64,000 nucleotides of DNA from Streptomyces fuscichromogenes. Lineage in GTDB: Bacteria; Actinomycetota; Actinomycetes; Streptomycetales; Streptomycetaceae. The stretch lies in contig NZ_BMML01000014.1 of the NCBI RefSeq assembly GCF_014645815.1, positions 204,660 to 268,659 of the forward strand. Direction: 5' to 3'. Every line of letters begins with the position of its first letter. Position 1 is the first letter of the stretch. The translations under genes and the position numbers were made by a program. This document shows positions 28,101-36,169 of this stretch, one piece after another. Below the pieces are notes generated by a model. The model did no database searches, was not told the origin of the DNA, and saw only the letters and a program-made list of their open reading frames with translations.

Positions 28101-28441
28101 GACGCCCCCGTGTGCACGATCGGTTCCGGATAGCCGAATGAGGCCTCGAACACACCGGGGCGCGCGGAAGCGCGCGACGGCCCCCCGGGTCGTTTCGGCG
28201 TGCGGCGCCGACAGCGCCCCGTCAGGGGCGCGGGGAACTGCGCGGTCCGCCCCTACCGGGCCGCACTCGCCCCACGGCGCTGGCGGTGCCCCGTTCGGGC
28301 GTGGGGAGGTGTGCGGCGGTTTCGGCGTGCGGCGCCGACAGCGCCCCCGTCAGGGGCGCGGGGAACTGCGCGATCCGCCCCCACCGGGCCGCACTCGCCG
28401 TGCGGCCTGTCCGGGCACCCCATGAGGCGCCCGGACGGCCC
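28101..28441. other. gene-free region with duplicated dispersed repeats
   Basis: No credible gene. It contains two copies of an 80-bp block (about 28191-28270 and 28318-28400), each including a full copy of the dispersed repeat. It separates the VanZ gene from the afsQ operon end. Confidence 0.7.
28191..28400 (+). repeat. 80-bp direct duplication carrying repeat copies 3 and 4
   Basis: Two near-identical blocks begin GTTTCGGCGTGCGGCGCCGA and end CCGGGCCGCACTCGCC, with a 47-bp spacer. The repeat core GGGGCGCGGGGAACTGCG falls at about 28225 and 28354. Only a few positions differ, so the duplication is recent or maintained by recombination. Confidence 0.85.
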
Positions 28442-29044
28442 TCAGCCGGAAGCCACCTCGGTGGACGGCGGCCGAGTCCCGCTCGGCGCGTTCCGGACGG
28501 CGTCCGTGCACTCGTACCGCCGCAGCTCCTCCGTCCCGGGCCCGCCCAGGATCACCGACCCGTCCCCCTCGGCCGCCGCCGAGTCGGACAGCGTGCACAC
28601 GATCTGGGCGAGCGCGTACGACGTCAGCTGCGGCGGTGACGTGCTCAGCCGCAGCGTGTCGTCGGGGTCCCCGGCCCGGGGTCCCCAGACGCTCATCCCG
28701 CCCCGCACGTACGTCGTGTAACCGGCCTCCTTCTCGGCGGCCGACGGCGTCTCGGCGAGCTGGTCGAGCAGCCCCTGGGCGACCGTCACCCGCCGCTTGG
28801 CGTCCGCCGAACCGTCGGGGACCCGCACCTCCCGGTCGACCGTCACCAGCGAGGAACCGCACAGCAGGAACACCTGCACCGGCACCCCGTGCTCGTCCTG
28901 CGACGACAGGTCCGGCTGGTTCAACGAGCACGGCACCCGCGAGGGCGCCCCGCCGAAGTCGGTCGGCACCTCGGTGGCCCGGATCCCGCACCCGGAGAGC
29001 GCGAGCGCCAGTCCGGCGACGGCCAGGATTCTTCGTACGTGCAT
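28442..29044 (-). CDS. AfsQ-associated lipoprotein
   Basis: A 200-residue lipoprotein with signal peptide and lipobox LSGC (Cys19). The mature domain has two likely Cys pairs (VPCSLN, FLLCGS, QIVCTL, RYECTD) and a VTVAQGLLDQLAE helix reminiscent of GerMN-type sensor lipoproteins. Its ATG overlaps the TGA of the sensor kinase gene by one base. As third gene of the afsQ1-afsQ2-lipoprotein operon it may modulate signal reception at the outer membrane face. No ligand is known. Confidence 0.82.
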   Translation of the reverse strand: MHVRRILAVAGLALALSGCGIRATEVPTDFGGAPSRVPCSLNQPDLSSQDEHGVPVQVFLLCGSSLVTVDREVRVPDGSADAKRRVTVAQGLLDQLAETPSAAEKEAGYTTYVRGGMSVWGPRAGDPDDTLRLSTSPPQLTSYALAQIVCTLSDSAAAEGDGSVILGGPGTEELRRYECTDAVRNAPSGTRPPSTEVASG

Positions 29045-30636
29045 CAGGCGCTCTTCTCCCCGGCGTCCCCGGCGTCCCCGGCATCCCCCGCGTCCCCGGC
29101 GTCCTTGCTCTCCTCCGTCAGCCGCGAGGCGTCCCGGGGCAGCCGGAAGGTGAACACCGCACCGCCCTCGGGGGAGTTCGCGGCCGTGATGGAGCCGCCG
29201 TGGATACGGGCGTTCTCCGTCGCGATGGACAGGCCCAGACCGCTGCCCTCCGAACGCGGCCGGGAGGCACTGGCCTTGTAGAACCGGTCGAACACGTGCG
29301 GGAGCACGTCCTCCGGGATGCCCGGCCCGTGGTCCCGTACGGCGACCACCAGATCCTCGCCCTCGATCCGCACCGACACCCGCACCGGTGAACCGCCGTG
29401 CTTGAGCGCGTTGCCGATCAGGTTGGCGAGGATGACGTCGAGGCGGCGCGGGTCGAGGCGGGCGTGGATGCCGCGCTCGGCGTCCAGGTCCACCGCGTCC
29501 AGCCAGGCGCGGGCGTCGATGCAGGCGGTGATCTGGTCGGCGATGTCGACGTCGTCGAGGACGAGACGGGCCGTACCGGCGTCGAAGCGGGTGACCTCCA
29601 TCAGGTTCTCGACGAGGTCGTTGAGGCGGCGCGTCTCGCTGACGACCAGGCGGACGGCGGGTTCGATCATCGGGTCCACCGAACCGGACTCCGCCTCCAG
29701 CTCCTCCTCCAGGATCTCCGTCACGGCGGTGATCGCGGTGAGCGGGGTGCGCAGTTCGTGGCTCATGTCGGCGACGAACCGCCGTGACGCGTCGTCGCGC
29801 GCGGCCATGTCGTCGACCCGCTTCTCCAGCGCCTCGGCCGCGTCGTTGAACGTCCGTGACAGATCCGCGAGTTCGTCCGTGCCCGACACCCGCAGCCGGG
29901 TGTCCAGCTTGCCCTCGCCGAGCCGCCGTGCGGCCACGCCCAGCCGGTGCACCGGCTTCAGCACGGTGGTGGCGGCGGCCTGCGCCAGCAGCGCCGAACC
30001 GATGAGGGCGAGCCCGGTGGCGATCCCCAGCGACCAGGCCAGCGAGTTGAGGTCCTTCGCCTCCGGCTCCAGGGACTTCATCATGTAGCCGGTCGGGCCG
30101 CCGCCGATCAACCGCGTCCCGGCGACGAGATACGGCGTGCCGTGGTCCACGACCCGCTGCCAGTACAGGTGGTACGCCGACTTGTTGCTGTCGGTCACCT
30201 TCTGCCGCTTGTCGACGGCCTTGCGCAGCGAGGTCGGCACGTCGTCCAGCGCGAACGCGCTGAGCCCGTCCGAACTGCCGTACACCGTCCGGCCGTCGGT
30301 GTCGTCACCGACCAGCAGCACGCTGAACCGCTGGCTGCTGTTGGCCATCTGCCCGGCCGTGCGCTGGAGTTCGTCCTGCGTCGGGTGGACCGGCAGCGCG
30401 CCGGCCCGGTTCTGCATCTCCTGCTGGAAGTCGCGCAGCACCGCGTCCTGGGTACGGGTGAGCACGGCCTCGCGGTTGAGCCAGTACGCGATGCCGGACG
30501 CGGACACCGCGGCGGTCAGCGCGACGAGCCCGAAGACGACGACGAGCCGCAGCCGCAGACTGGTGAAACGCAGCCGGGACATGGCTCCCCTGCGGTCCGC
30601 GGCCCAGCCGCGGAAACCCCCCTGCACGTCCGTCAC
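29044..30636 (-). CDS. afsQ2: sensor histidine kinase AfsQ2
   Basis: A 530-residue membrane kinase. A first membrane helix (LVVVFGLVALTAAVSASGI) precedes an extracellular domain of about 150 residues, a second helix (SLGIATGLALIGSALLAQAA), a HAMP linker, the H box DMSHELRTPLTAI, N box LIGNALKHGG and G boxes DHGPGIPED and GSGLGLSIA. The GTG at 30636 overlaps the AfsQ1 stop (GTGA). The C-terminus ends in a GDA tripeptide repeat encoded by a 9-bp tandem repeat. It pairs with AfsQ1, a known regulator of antibiotic production and nitrogen/glutamate response in S. coelicolor. Confidence 0.93.
   Translation of the reverse strand: MTDVQGGFRGWAADRRGAMSRLRFTSLRLRLVVVFGLVALTAAVSASGIAYWLNREAVLTRTQDAVLRDFQQEMQNRAGALPVHPTQDELQRTAGQMANSSQRFSVLLVGDDTDGRTVYGSSDGLSAFALDDVPTSLRKAVDKRQKVTDSNKSAYHLYWQRVVDHGTPYLVAGTRLIGGGPTGYMMKSLEPEAKDLNSLAWSLGIATGLALIGSALLAQAAATTVLKPVHRLGVAARRLGEGKLDTRLRVSGTDELADLSRTFNDAAEALEKRVDDMAARDDASRRFVADMSHELRTPLTAITAVTEILEEELEAESGSVDPMIEPAVRLVVSETRRLNDLVENLMEVTRFDAGTARLVLDDVDIADQITACIDARAWLDAVDLDAERGIHARLDPRRLDVILANLIGNALKHGGSPVRVSVRIEGEDLVVAVRDHGPGIPEDVLPHVFDRFYKASASRPRSEGSGLGLSIATENARIHGGSITAANSPEGGAVFTFRLPRDASRLTEESKDAGDAGDAGDAGDAGEKSA
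29059..29103. repeat. 9-bp tandem repeat in the afsQ2 3' end
   Basis: About five copies of a CCCGGCGTC-type unit (top strand), encoding the GDA tripeptides at the AfsQ2 C-terminus. Copy number is likely to vary between strains. Confidence 0.8.
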
Positions 30637-31310
30637 TGAGGGGCGTCCAGGCGGTAGCCGACACCACGCACGGTACGGATCAGGGTCGGCGACGAGGGCA
30701 CGTCCTCCACCTTGGCGCGCAGCCGCTGCACACACGCGTCCACGAGCCGCGAGTCACCGAGGTAGTCGTGCTCCCAGACCAGCCGCAGCAGCTGCTGACG
30801 GGACAGCGCCTGCCCCGGCCGCCGGCTCAGTTCGAGGAGCAGCCGCAGCTCGGTCGGCGTCAGCTGGAGATCCTCGCCGTTCTTCGTCACGGTCATCGCG
30901 CTGCGGTCGATGACGACGTTGCCGAAGGTCGCCGAGTCGGTCGACTCCCGCTCCCCGCGGCGCAGTACGGCCCGGATCCGGGCGTCCAGCACCCGCCCCT
31001 GGACGGGTTTGACCACATAGTCGTCGGCGCCGGACTCCAGCCCGACCACCACGTCGATGTCGTCACTGCGCGCGGTCAGCAGAATGATCGGCAACTGGTC
31101 CGTGCGCCGGATCCGCCGGCACACCTCGAAACCGTCGATGCCGGGCAGCATGACATCGAGGACGATCAGATCGGGCCGCTGCTCACGCAACAGCTTCAGA
31201 CCGTCCTCACCGGTCGCAGCGGTGGCCACCCGGTGTCCCTGGCGCGTCAGTGAGAGCTCCAGGGCCGTACGGATGGCGTCGTCGTCCTCGATCAGCAACA
31301 GGGAAGGCAC
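30633..31310 (-). CDS. afsQ1: response regulator AfsQ1
   Basis: A 225-residue OmpR-type regulator, matching the known AfsQ1 length when GTG 31310 is used. The receiver domain has acidic EDDD near residues 8-11, phosphoacceptor Asp52 in IVLDVMLPG, Thr in LLTARS and Lys in VVKPVQG. The DNA-binding domain has ELRLLLELSRRPGQALSR and RVDACVQRLR-type helix segments and ends in RTVRGVGYRLD. It is divergent from sigQ, and its box at 31429 lies between them. AfsQ1 binds GTnAC-n6-GTnAC repeats. Confidence 0.95.
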   Translation of the reverse strand: MPSLLLIEDDDAIRTALELSLTRQGHRVATAATGEDGLKLLREQRPDLIVLDVMLPGIDGFEVCRRIRRTDQLPIILLTARSDDIDVVVGLESGADDYVVKPVQGRVLDARIRAVLRRGERESTDSATFGNVVIDRSAMTVTKNGEDLQLTPTELRLLLELSRRPGQALSRQQLLRLVWEHDYLGDSRLVDACVQRLRAKVEDVPSSPTLIRTVRGVGYRLDAPQ

Positions 31311-31428
31311 GGGCTCATTCTGGCCCATGCAGGGCCTGTCGTACGACCTGTGCGGCACGCGGCCTCCCGTAAACCTCGGTAGCGCCACCACCTGTGCACC
31401 TCCTGTGGACGCTCTGTGCCGGACCCCT

Positions 31429-31444
31429 GTGACAGGTCTGTGAC
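31429..31444. promoter_or_regulatory. AfsQ1 binding site
   Basis: GTGAC-AGGTCT-GTGAC fits the published AfsQ1 consensus GTnAC-n6-GTnAC exactly. It lies in the 257-bp gap between divergent afsQ1 and sigQ, 124 bp before the sigQ start, and can serve both autoregulation and sigQ activation. Confidence 0.85.
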
Positions 31445-31567
31445 AGTCGGCGGATACGGCCGTGAAGGTGGCCCGGCAGTCTTTTCGGCACGGGCAGGCG
31501 AGCGGCGGGAACGAGCGAGCGGCCCGAGCAAGCCGAACTACCGGAAGTCCACGACGGGGGGCGCGAG

Positions 31568-32305
31568 ATGAACACGCTGATCGGTCACAGCACCAGCGCA
31601 GTGATCACGCGTCTGCACGACGTGAACCGGGGTTCCGAGAAGTCCGGTGTCGTGAGCGGGCGGGGGTGCGCTCGCGGCACCGGACGCCAGCACACCGCCT
31701 ATATGACGGTGGTCGACGGCCGCACGGGGGACGCGCACGGGGGAACCGCGCACCGGGAGGACACCGGCGAGCACCGCTCGCTGACCGAGGCGGAGTTCAC
31801 CGCCTACGTCCAGGAGCGCCGCGCCTCCCTGTACGCGACCGCCTACCACCTGACCGGTGACCGCTACGAGGCCGAGGACCTGCTGCAGAGCGCGCTGTTC
31901 TCCACCTACAGGGCGTGGGACCGGATCAGCGACAAGGCGGCCGTGGGCGGTTACCTGCGGCGGACCATGACCAACCTGCACATCAGCGCCTGGCGGCGCC
32001 GCAAGCTCAACGAGTACCCGACCGAGGAACTGCCGGAGACGCCCGGCGACACGGACGCGATGAGCGGCACCGAGCTGCGCGCGGTCCTGTGGCAGGCGCT
32101 GTCCCGGCTCCCCGAACTCCAGCGCACCATGCTGGTCCTGCGCTACTACGAGGGCCGCACGGACCCGGAGATCGCGGAGATCCTCGACATCAGTGTCGGC
32201 ACGGTGAAGTCCAGCATCTGGCGGTCGCTCCGCCGGCTGCGCGAGGACGAGGTCCTCAGCTTCGGCCGTGACGAGGAGAACGCCTTCGGGGAGCTTGTCG
32301 CCTGA
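31568..32305 (+). CDS. sigQ: ECF sigma factor SigQ
   Basis: A 245-residue SigE-family ECF sigma factor. Residues 1-70 are a low-similarity extension. Region 2 is ATAYHLTGDRYEAEDLLQSA with STYRAWDRI; region 4 is LPELQRTMLVLRYYEGRTD and EIAEILDISVGTVKSSIW. It is divergent from afsQ1, and in S. coelicolor sigQ is an AfsQ1 target that acts against antibiotic production. A striking G-run tract follows its stop codon. Confidence 0.93.
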   Translation: MNTLIGHSTSAVITRLHDVNRGSEKSGVVSGRGCARGTGRQHTAYMTVVDGRTGDAHGGTAHREDTGEHRSLTEAEFTAYVQERRASLYATAYHLTGDRYEAEDLLQSALFSTYRAWDRISDKAAVGGYLRRTMTNLHISAWRRRKLNEYPTEELPETPGDTDAMSGTELRAVLWQALSRLPELQRTMLVLRYYEGRTDPEIAEILDISVGTVKSSIWRSLRRLREDEVLSFGRDEENAFGELVA

Positions 32306-32310
32306 AGGTA

Positions 32311-32505
32311 AGGGGATCCGGGGGGATCCTGACGGGGGGAAACCGGGGGAAACGGGGGACCTGGGGGAGGGTCCGGGGGGACTCACGGGGAACACGGGGG
32401 AAAACGGGTCCGGGGGGACCCGGGGGGAAGCACGGGGGAGCTCCGCCACGGGGGACACGGGGGTGTTCGGCGGAGCGACGGGGGAAGCGGGACTGGAGGG
32501 CCGGG
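32311..32505 (+). repeat. G-run tract, potential G-quadruplex array
   Basis: About 195 bp after the sigQ stop contain more than twelve runs of four to six G separated by one to twelve bases on the top strand. The mRNA-sense strand of sigQ is the G-rich one. Units such as ACGGGGG recur, so it is also a degenerate minisatellite. No open frame here looks coding. Confidence 0.85.
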
Positions 32506-32579
32506 GGGTCCATCCAGTCCCGCTTTTTCTGTCCGCCCCGCTTTTTCTGTCCGCCACCGCGGCCGGGTGGCCGGTGCGG

Positions 32580-33218
32580 TCAGGCGGCCGGTGTCCGGTC
32601 GTGGGCCGGCCGGCCCACCGCGGCCGCCGCCATCCGGCCCAGTGCCTCGTCCCGGTCGCACGGATGCGCGCCGAGCGACACCTGGCGGGCCACGATCGTG
32701 CGCTCCGCCCGCATCAGTCGCCAGCCGCGCCGCAGCAGGAACGGCACCGACTTGCGGCCCTCCTGGAGATCGCGCAGGAAACGGCGGCGGAACGTCTTCA
32801 CCGGGCCCCGGCTCAGACAGAGCGCGTCGGCCAGGAGCCCCAGTTCGCGGCAGCGGTCCACGATCTCGGCGGCGAAGATGCCCTCGGCGATGAACAGCGG
32901 GGTGCGGCCGATGTCCAGCGTCTCGGCGCCGGTACGGGCGCTCAGCGCTATGTCGTACACCGGTACGGGCGCCGAACCCGTCGCGCACAGCCGTGCGATG
33001 GCCTCGACCGCGACCGCCGCGTCCCAGGACTCCGGGTGGTCCCAGTCGATGTCCGAACTCCCCGCCACCAAGGGCAGCGTCGGGTCGTCGCCCTCCTTGT
33101 AGAAGTCGTCGAGGCGCAGGACGGGCAGCCCGGAACGGGCGGCGACGAGTGACTTGCCCGAGCCCGAGGGGCCGCACAGCAGCACTACACGGGCGGGGGA
33201 CGGGGGATGAATGCTCAC
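32580..33218 (-). CDS. uridine kinase-like P-loop protein
   Basis: A 212-residue P-loop kinase related to uridine kinase. The Walker A is LLCGPSGSGKS; the acceptor-binding strand is LRLDDFYKEGDDPTLP with SDIDWDHPESWD; PLFIAEGIFAAEIVDRC gives the base and lid region; R-rich FRRRFLRDLQEGRKS follows. It should phosphorylate uridine or cytidine in salvage, which suits the neighbourhood, though it has no regulon operator. GTG 33218 is chosen since the longer frame has no similarity. It is divergent from the secreted-protein gene. Confidence 0.85.
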   Translation of the reverse strand: MSIHPPSPARVVLLCGPSGSGKSLVAARSGLPVLRLDDFYKEGDDPTLPLVAGSSDIDWDHPESWDAAVAVEAIARLCATGSAPVPVYDIALSARTGAETLDIGRTPLFIAEGIFAAEIVDRCRELGLLADALCLSRGPVKTFRRRFLRDLQEGRKSVPFLLRRGWRLMRAERTIVARQVSLGAHPCDRDEALGRMAAAAVGRPAHDRTPAA

Positions 33219-33345
33219 GGAACACCAGTTTGACGTATGGAGGGCCTCCTGCCGACCCCGCGGGTCGGCTTTGGAGCGTGAGTCACACCTCAACTACCCT
33301 GTGTCCCGACACGATTACCCTGCGCACCAGAAGGTGGCACCAGCG

Positions 33346-33747
33346 ATGTCCCGACACGCGTCCTCCCCGACCCCGTCCGCTCGGCGCGCCCTGGCCGCCC
33401 TCGCCACGGCAGGTGTGGCGCTCGGGGCGGGCGCCGCGACGGCCGCCGCGGACACCCAGCCCGTGCTGGACGTGGTGCGCACCCGGCCCACCTCGCTCGG
33501 CCAGATCGACCCGCAGGCGGGCATGCAGGCGCTGGGCGGCGTACTGCCGTACGTCACGGGACCGGTGGCGGGACTCAAGCCCAACCCCCTTGCCGGGACC
33601 GGTGTCGACCCGCTGGACAACGGGGTGGGCACCCAGCTGGCCGACTTCAAGCCGCTGACGTCGAAGATGCTGACGGGGCCGCTGGCACAGGCGCCGTCGA
33701 TCGGGGCGCTTCCGGTGGTGGGACAGCTTCTGGGCTCGGTGCACTGA
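33346..33747 (+). CDS. small secreted protein
   Basis: A 133-residue protein with a signal peptide (RRALAALATAGVALGAGAAT, cleavage near TAAADT). The mature part has a PVLDVVRTRPTSLGQ start and Gly/Pro/Leu-rich segments ending in LPVVGQLLGSVH, with no recognised domain. In style it resembles the secreted protein at 26858. It is followed directly by a dispersed repeat that may act as terminator. Function unknown. Confidence 0.78.
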   Translation: MSRHASSPTPSARRALAALATAGVALGAGAATAAADTQPVLDVVRTRPTSLGQIDPQAGMQALGGVLPYVTGPVAGLKPNPLAGTGVDPLDNGVGTQLADFKPLTSKMLTGPLAQAPSIGALPVVGQLLGSVH

Positions 33748-33784
33748 GCGCCCCGTAGGGGCACGGGGAACTGCGCGACCAGCC
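33748..33784 (+). repeat. dispersed Streptomyces repeat, copy 5
   Basis: GCGCCCCGTAGGGGCACGGGGAA-type copy right after the secreted-protein stop codon, with the core slightly diverged (GGGGCACGGGGAACTGCG). Confidence 0.72.
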
Positions 33785-33820
33785 ACGGACGGCCCGCAGT
33801 TCCCCAGCCGGAGGGATGAA

Positions 33821-34720
33821 TCAGTACGAAGAACCGGAAGCGCCCAGCGCCCCCGTCGGGTGCCAGACCGTCTTCGTCTCCAGGAACGCCGTCATACGGT
33901 CCGTCCCCGGCGCCGCCGTCCAGTCGTCCACAGGCTGTGGACGCAGGACGCGCTTCAGGTTGTCGGCCGCAGCGATCTCCAGCTCCTTGGCCAGCACCTC
34001 GTCGGCGCCCGCGAGGTCGATCGCGTTGACGTCCTGGTGGGCGGCGAGCGGCGCCGCGATCTCCGCCGTACGGCCGGAGAGCACGTTGACGACTCCGCCG
34101 GGGACGTCCGAGGTGGCGAGCACCTCGGCGAGGGAGAGGGCCGGGAGCGGGGACTTCTCGCTCGTGACCACCGCCGCCGTGTTGCCCGTGGCGATCACGG
34201 GGGCCAGGACGCTCACCAGACCCAGGAAGGACGACTCCTGCGGGGCCAGGACGGCGACGACGCCCGTCGGCTCGGGGGAGGAGAGGTTGAAGAAGGGGCC
34301 CGCGACCGGGTTGCCGCCGCCCACCACCTGGGCGATCTTGTCGGTCCAGCCCGCGTACCAGACCCAGCGGTCGACGGTCGCGTCCACGACCGCGGCGGCC
34401 TTGGACCTGCCGAGGCCCTCGGCCTCCGCGACCTCGCGCACGAACTGGTCCCGGCGGCCCTCCAGCATCTCCGCCACGCGGTAGAGGACCTGCCCGCGGT
34501 TGTAGGCCGTGGCCCCGGACCAGCCGCCGAACGCCTTGCGCGCGGCCACGACCGCGTCCCGGGCGTCCTTGCGGCTCGACTGCGGCGCGTTGGCGAGCCA
34601 GTTGCCCTTCGAGTCCGTCACCTCGTACACCCGGCCGCTCTCGGAACGCGGGAACTTCCCGCCGACGTACAGCTTGTAGGTCTTGAAGACGCTCAGACGG
34701 TCAGTGCTGCGATCAGACAT
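33821..34720 (-). CDS. short aldehyde dehydrogenase-family protein
   Basis: A 299-residue relative of aldehyde dehydrogenases that stops well short of the usual 480-500. The N-terminal coenzyme-binding half is recognisable (YKLYVGGKFPRSESGR, ARKAFGGWSGATAYNRGQVL, VLAPQESSFLGLVSVLAPV), but the segment with the catalytic Cys is not there. After about residue 255 the sequence jumps to a final KTVWHPTG segment. It overlaps the full-length dehydrogenase by 8 bp, so it may be a non-catalytic subunit or chaperone of that enzyme. It is not an obvious pseudogene: codon use is normal and the frame intact. Confidence 0.78.
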   Translation of the reverse strand: MSDRSTDRLSVFKTYKLYVGGKFPRSESGRVYEVTDSKGNWLANAPQSSRKDARDAVVAARKAFGGWSGATAYNRGQVLYRVAEMLEGRRDQFVREVAEAEGLGRSKAAAVVDATVDRWVWYAGWTDKIAQVVGGGNPVAGPFFNLSSPEPTGVVAVLAPQESSFLGLVSVLAPVIATGNTAAVVTSEKSPLPALSLAEVLATSDVPGGVVNVLSGRTAEIAAPLAAHQDVNAIDLAGADEVLAKELEIAAADNLKRVLRPQPVDDWTAAPGTDRMTAFLETKTVWHPTGALGASGSSY

Positions 34721-36164
34721 CGAGGTACGCCTCCAGGCCGTGGCGACCGCCCTCGCGGCCGAAGCCCGACTCCTTGTACCCGCCGAACGGCGAGGTCGGG
34801 TCGAACTTGTTGAACGTGTTGGACCAGACGACGCCGGCGCGCAGCTTGTTCGCGACGGCCAGGATCCTCGACCCCTTCTCGGTCCAGATGCCGGCGGAGA
34901 GGCCGTACTGGGTGTTGTTGGCCTTCGCCACCGCCTCGTCCGGGGTGCGGAAGGTCAGGACCGACAGCACGGGGCCGAAGATCTCGTCGCGGGCGATGGT
35001 GTGCGCCTGGGTGACGTTCGTGAAGAGAGTCGGGGCGAACCAGTAGCCGGCGGAGGGGAGTTCACAGGCCGGGGACCAGCGCTCGGCGCCCTCCGCCGCA
35101 CCCCGGTCGGCGAGCGTGGTGATGCGGGCCAGCTGCTCGGCGGAGTTGATCGCGCCGATGTCGGTGTTCTTGTCCAGCGGGTCGCCGAGGCGGAGCGTGG
35201 ACAGCCGGCGCTTCAGGGAGTCCAGCAACTCGTCGTGGATCGACTCCTGGACGAGGAGGCGGGAGCCCGCGCAGCACACCTGGCCCTGGTTGAAGAAGAT
35301 GCCGGTGACGATCCCCTCCACGGCCTGGTCGATCGGGGCGTCGTCGAAGACGATGTTGGCGCCCTTGCCGCCCAGTTCCAGGGTGAGCTTCTTGCGGGTG
35401 CCCGCGACCGTGCGCGCGATCTCCTTGCCGACGGCGGTGGAACCGGTGAAGGCGACCTTGTTCACGTCGGGGTGGGCGACGAGCGCGGCGCCCGCGTCGC
35501 CGTAGCCGGGGAGGATGTTGACGACGCCCTTGGGGAGACCCGCCTGGCGGCAGATGTCCGCGAAGAAGAGGGCGGACAGCGGGGTCGTCTCTGCGGGCTT
35601 GAGGACCACCGTGTTGCCGGTGGCGAGCGCCGGGGCGATCTTCCAGGCCAGCATCAGGAGCGGGAAGTTCCAGGGGATGACCTGGCCGGCCACGCCGAGC
35701 GGCCGCGGGTTCGCGCCGTAGCCGGCGTGGTCGAGCTTGTCGGCCCAGCCCGCGTAGTAGAAGAAGTGCGCGGCGACCAGGGGGAGGTCGGCGTCGCGGG
35801 TCTCCTTGATCGGCTTGCCGTTGTCCAGGGTCTCCAGGACGGCCAGCTCACGGCTGCGCTCCTGGATGATCCGGGCGATCCGGAACAGGTACTTGGCGCG
35901 CTCGGAGCCCGGCAGCGCGGACCACTTCTCGAAGGCCTTGCGGGCGGCCCGCACGGCCCGGTCGACGTCCTCGGCACCGGCTCGGGCGACCTCGGAGAGG
36001 ACCTCCTCGGTGCTCGGGCTGACGGTCTTGAAGACCTTGCCGTCGGCGGCGTCGGTGAACTCGCCGTCGATGAAGAGGCCGTAGGAGGGGGCGATGTCGA
36101 CGACGGAGCGGGACTCGGGCGCCGGCGCGTACTCGAATGCGGTGGTCATCTTTTCCTTGGCCAT
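34713..36164 (-). CDS. aldehyde dehydrogenase
   Basis: A 483-residue NAD(P)-dependent aldehyde dehydrogenase. Seen are VIPWNFPLLMLAWKIAPALA with the oxyanion Asn, the Gly-rich VAFTGSTAVGKEIA, catalytic Glu in LELGGKGANIVF and nucleophile Cys in NQGQVCCAGSRL. It lies 5 bp after deoC, whose reaction releases acetaldehyde, so acetaldehyde is the likely substrate. The start has ATG 36164. It is co-transcribed with deoC and the short paralogue. Confidence 0.92.
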   Translation of the reverse strand: MAKEKMTTAFEYAPAPESRSVVDIAPSYGLFIDGEFTDAADGKVFKTVSPSTEEVLSEVARAGAEDVDRAVRAARKAFEKWSALPGSERAKYLFRIARIIQERSRELAVLETLDNGKPIKETRDADLPLVAAHFFYYAGWADKLDHAGYGANPRPLGVAGQVIPWNFPLLMLAWKIAPALATGNTVVLKPAETTPLSALFFADICRQAGLPKGVVNILPGYGDAGAALVAHPDVNKVAFTGSTAVGKEIARTVAGTRKKLTLELGGKGANIVFDDAPIDQAVEGIVTGIFFNQGQVCCAGSRLLVQESIHDELLDSLKRRLSTLRLGDPLDKNTDIGAINSAEQLARITTLADRGAAEGAERWSPACELPSAGYWFAPTLFTNVTQAHTIARDEIFGPVLSVLTFRTPDEAVAKANNTQYGLSAGIWTEKGSRILAVANKLRAGVVWSNTFNKFDPTSPFGGYKESGFGREGGRHGLEAYLDV

Positions 36165-36169
36165 GGTGA

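Noticed and set aside
33821..34720. Short aldehyde dehydrogenase as a pseudogene
   Set aside because: Frame is intact, codon use normal and it is tightly coupled to the full-length gene; a functional partner is more likely.
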